Assembly (NCBI GenBank): GCA_019918135.1
Contig: WBZZ01004012.1
Location: 61,001-125,000, forward strand
DNA: 64,000 nt
Direction of reading: 5' to 3'
Source: Paulinella micropora
Lineage: Eukaryota; Cercozoa; Imbricatea; Euglyphida; Paulinellidae
Made by a program: the position numbers and the translations under genes. Below are positions 61,343-64,000 of this stretch, in pieces. The first letter of the stretch is position 1; the number at the start of each line of letters is the position of its first letter. The notes beneath the pieces were generated by a model that had not been told where the DNA came from, searched no databases, and worked only from the letters and a program-made list of their open reading frames with translations.

Positions 61343-62208
61343 ACTGAAAGGTGTTGGGAGTAGGGGGCGGGGGGGTTGGGGTGAAGGAGAAAATGAAAAT
61401 TGTGTACCCCCCCCCCCCAATTCCTTGTTGTTTTGCGCACCCCTGTCGGAATAAATCATGGTTTGTGTGAAGCAGGAGTTGGGAGCTCATATTGACAGGG
61501 TGGCTAGCCCCAGACTAGATGTTGATGCTGATATTTTTTTTTTTTGGAATTCATGCAATGTTTGCATTAGGGGAGTGTCCTGAATGCTAAAATTCCTTGT
61601 TTTTTGGGAGTACCTGCCGGTACCTCCGGCAATGAAACGTACCCTGTCGACGGGGAAGGGTGGATCCGGGGGGCCCTCCCCCCGGGAACCCAAGCCCTGC
61701 AATTGTACGTACCCGTTTTGGTCGTGGGCGGCACCCAAACCAGAAGATTGAGGTTTTTTTTTGGCACCAGGCGCCGTTTGCGCACAACAGAGGGATTTAG
61801 TGCTGATATTTGGTGTATCTTACACTTATTGATGAGCTCTCTTCGAAAATATAAAAATTGCGGTGCCGGGTGGCGCAAAAACCAGAAAATTCAGGTTCTT
61901 GCGCCACCAGGCGCCGTTCGCGCACACCAGAGGGAGTTTGAGGCTGATGTTTGGTGTACCCGACACCTCTCGGTGAGCTAAAAGTTTTGGTGCCGGCTGG
62001 CACAAAAACCAGAGATTCTAGGTTTTTGTGCCACCAGAGCTTAAACTTGCGTTCTCCGGCTATTGAACGTACCCTATCGACGGGGAAGGGGGGTCCGGGG
62101 GGCCCTCCCCTCGGGAACCCCAGCCCGAGGGTGGGTGGGGGGGGGGGGGGGGGGGGGGTGCGTTCGCGCACCGCAAACCATCCTTTCAGGTGTTGGCGCA
62201 GCCCCTAG
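61343..62208 (-). mobile_element. repeat H4, minus orientation
   Basis: Begins with the inverse of the H right end (CTGAAAGGTGTTGG) and finishes with the inverse left end (GTTGGCGCAGCCCCTAG) before (ATT)n. It holds one degenerate satellite unit (61440-61610) and two of the GGCGCC modules. Confidence 0.7.
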
Positions 62209-62212
62209 TTAC

Positions 62213-62246
<34 letters not shown>

Positions 62247-62254
62247 ATTATTTA

Positions 62255-62522
62255 TGGACACCGTGATAGCCCAGTGGTCAAGTTCTACCATCTGGGCCCT
62301 GTCGCCAGTTCGATTCCCGTCGGTGCCACCAGTATTTTCATTGAACATACCGATCCGTCTGGACCAGTATTTTCATTGAACATACCGGCCCGTCTGGAAG
62401 TGTTGGAACTGCCCTTGCGGGGGTGTCATTAGAGCTTATCGTCAATTCTTCGTACTCCCCTCACGGGTGAGACGATGGAGGCGCATGTGCAGAAATGCAT
62501 CAGCCACTGACAGAGAAGCACT
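62255..62522 (+). mobile_element. SINE S1 copy 14 (two units)
   Basis: Plus-strand orientation, so it is inverted with respect to copies 1-13. Full head, two units, body and (ATT)n tail. Confidence 0.9.
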
Positions 62523-62562
62523 ATTATTATTATTATTATTCTTTTTTTTTTTTTTTTTTTTA

Positions 62563-62832
62563 TGGACACCGTGATAGCCCAGTGGTCAAGTTCTACCATC
62601 TGGGCCCTGTCGCCAGTTCGATTCCCGTCGGTGCCACCAGTATTTTCATTGAACATACCGGTCTATTTCTGGACCAGTATTTTCATTGAACATACCGGCC
62701 CGTCTGGAAGTGTTGGAACTGCCCTTGCGGGGGTGTCATTAGAGCTTATCGTCAATTCTTCGTACTCCCCTCACGGGTGAGACGATGGAGGCGCATGTGC
62801 AGAAATGCATCAGCCATTGACAGAGAAGCACT
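62563..62832 (+). mobile_element. SINE S1 copy 15 (two units)
   Basis: Plus-strand copy following a poly(T) run. Same structure. Confidence 0.9.
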
Positions 62833-62837
62833 ATTAT

Positions 62838-62871
<34 letters not shown>

Positions 62872-63035
62872 CCTTCTTCCTTCCTCCTTTCTTCTTTCTT
62901 CCTCCTTCTTCTTTCTTGTTCTTGTTGTTGTTGTTGTTCTTCTTCTTCTTCTTCTTCTTCTTTCTTCTTCTTTCTTCTTCTTCTTCTTCTTCTGCTTCTG
63001 CTTCTTCTTCTTCTTCTTCTTCTTCTTCTTCTATT
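62838..63035 (+). repeat. poly(T), (TTC)n and (TTG)n tract
   Basis: A run of T followed by pyrimidine-rich trinucleotides. Frames through it are products of the repeat. Confidence 0.9.
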
Positions 63036-63112
63036 GTTGTTGGTGGTTGTGGTGGCGGTGGTGGTGGTGTTGTTCTTGCTGTTGTTATTGGTATTATTAC
63101 TATTACATTTAT

Positions 63113-63479
63113 CCTGAAAAGTGTGGGAGTAGGGGAATTAGGGTGTGGGGGGGAGGGGGAAATGGGAAATTGTGTTCTCCCCCCCCCCCCCCCCCCGGGG
63201 CATTCGGGGTGCGCACCCTTGTCAGAATAAATCATGGTTGTGGGAATCAGAAGGAGTTGGGAGCTCAAATTTGCAGGGTGGCTAGCTCCAGACTCGATGT
63301 TGATGTTTGGATTACTTTTTGGAATTCAAGCAAATGTTTGCGTGCGTTGGGGTAGTCTTGAATGCCATACTTCCATGTTTTTGGCAGTACCTCCTGGTAC
63401 CCTCCGCAAGTTAACGTACCCTGTCGAATGTGGAAAAGGGGGGCCCGGGGGGCCCTCCCTGGATCATCCCCAGCCAGCC
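63113..63479 (-). mobile_element. repeat H5, truncated, minus orientation
   Basis: Inverse right end with a long C run (63179-63196), one diverged satellite unit (63200-63370) and one GTCGA-bearing module. The inverse left end is missing; it stops at (AAT)n. Confidence 0.65.
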
Positions 63480-63496
63480 AATAATAATAATCTTAA

Positions 63497-63533
<37 letters not shown>

Positions 63534-63534
<1 letters not shown>

Positions 63535-63630
63535 GACTTATCAGTCAATTGGCCTTTGATCCTGTCGGACATGTGCCTCCATTGGTAGCACGGGGCCGTT
63601 CGGTGACGCGGCTCCGCTCCAAAGACTCGA
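63534..63630. repeat. module S3-like, copy 3 (longer)
   Basis: Shares GGACATGTGCCTCCATT with the other two copies and extends through TAGCACGGGGCCGTTCGGTG to (AAT)n. Confidence 0.6.
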
Positions 63631-63687
63631 ATAATAATACAATAATGATAATAATAATGATGATGATAATGTATGTATGTATGTATC

Positions 63688-63855
63688 GTCTGCCAATTGC
63701 TGAGCCAAAAGGCCATGTGCATCCAGTCCTCCATTCCATAAGGAAAGTCTCCACACCAATCGGTGGAATAAAGGAAGTGACGGCATAGAACATTACTCTA
63801 GGAGCTTTATACCAATCAGCCCATGGAAAGGGACCGATGGCCTATGTACTCCCTG
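63688..63855. repeat. module S2 copy 2
   Basis: Matches 59450-59612 with few differences. It follows a short (GTAT)n run and precedes (AAT)n. Confidence 0.85.
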
Positions 63856-63867
63856 ATGATGATAATG

Positions 63868-63914
<47 letters not shown>

Positions 63915-63915
<1 letters not shown>

Positions 63916-64000
63916 GTGTTTCTCTGTCAATGGCTGATGCAAATCTGCACATGCGCCTCCATCGTCTCACCCGTGAGGGGAGTACGAAAAATTGACGATA
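63915..64000 (-). mobile_element. SINE S1 copy 16 (cut by window end)
   Basis: The body end of a further copy with the GATGCAAATCTG variant; the head lies outside the window. Confidence 0.9.

Noticed and set aside
54037-62208. Firm assignment of H elements to Helitrons
   Set aside because: No Rep/helicase sequence, no clear TC...CTRR ends and no A-T insertion site could be shown; only the general plan is similar.
51319-62780. Frames such as MHQPLTEKHYYYY and repeated SPVVKFYHLGPVASSIPV
   Set aside because: They are translations of SINE S1 and its (ATT)n tail.
54095-63196. G/C homopolymer runs (54095-54108, 61240-61268, 62134-62158, 63179-63196) as telomere-like or quadruplex arrays
   Set aside because: They are single homopolymer runs at a fixed place inside H elements, not tandem telomeric units; length may also be affected by sequencing.
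51318-64000. tRNA genes suggested by the B box AGTTCGATTCC and A-box-like sequence
   Set aside because: The heads lack a convincing cloverleaf with matching acceptor arms, are always followed by the same body and (ATT)n tail, and occur many times. They are SINE heads.

Overview
The window is a transposon-dense, gene-poor stretch of a eukaryotic (probably animal) nuclear genome. No host gene could be recognised. Evidence for this setting is a stack of nested retroelements and a Polinton, at least sixteen copies of a tRNA-derived SINE, long (AAT)n, (AGT)n and (TCT)n tracts, and satellite-bearing interspersed repeats. The species cannot be named from sequence alone.

Layout. 1-1.1 kb: a minus-strand gag-like open frame running off the left edge. 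1.9-2.2 kb: copy 1 of a dispersed repeat (family A). 2.2-10.9 kb, plus strand: a tyrosine-recombinase (DIRS-order) retroelement with a zinc-finger gag, reverse transcriptase/RNase H, a recombinase, and a 2.4 kb internal segment present twice in tandem. 11.1-16.25 kb, minus strand: an incomplete Copia-like element (integrase, protease, large gag, one LTR). 16.25-17.45 kb: AT-rich DNA with one 63-bp hairpin. 17.45-41.2 kb: a gag-only, Copia-like retroelement bounded by direct repeats, into which a Polinton has inserted. 41.6-42.0 kb: repeat A copy 2. 42.7-49.35 kb, minus strand: a Ty3/Gypsy element. 49.3-51.3 kb: repeat scraps and microsatellites. 51.3-64 kb: a mosaic of SINEs, satellite-bearing repeats (called H here) and short modules, nearly all joined by (AAT)n runs.

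The most interesting object is the Polinton at 18056-38482. It is 20,427 bp, has inverted terminal repeats and is bounded by a 6-bp target duplication (ACAGTA) on both sides. It carries the family's core set: protein-primed-type DNA polymerase B, DDE integrase, adenain-like protease, packaging ATPase, and major and minor capsid proteins. It also carries a GIY-YIG nuclease, a phage-like fibre with an S74 chaperone end, a second putative surface protein and several small genes. It looks young but is not whole: about four breaks, mainly in virion genes. Five intergenic boundaries each hold two facing hairpins of one family with a conserved loop, some overlapping stop codons or abutting start codons. 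I consider this repeated twin-hairpin punctuation the best candidate here for an undescribed regulatory or recombination system.

The right third is the second point of interest: a SINE family varying in the number of a ~35-bp internal unit, and an H family carrying ~180-bp satellite units with a 16-bp perfect palindrome, all embedded in (AAT)n.
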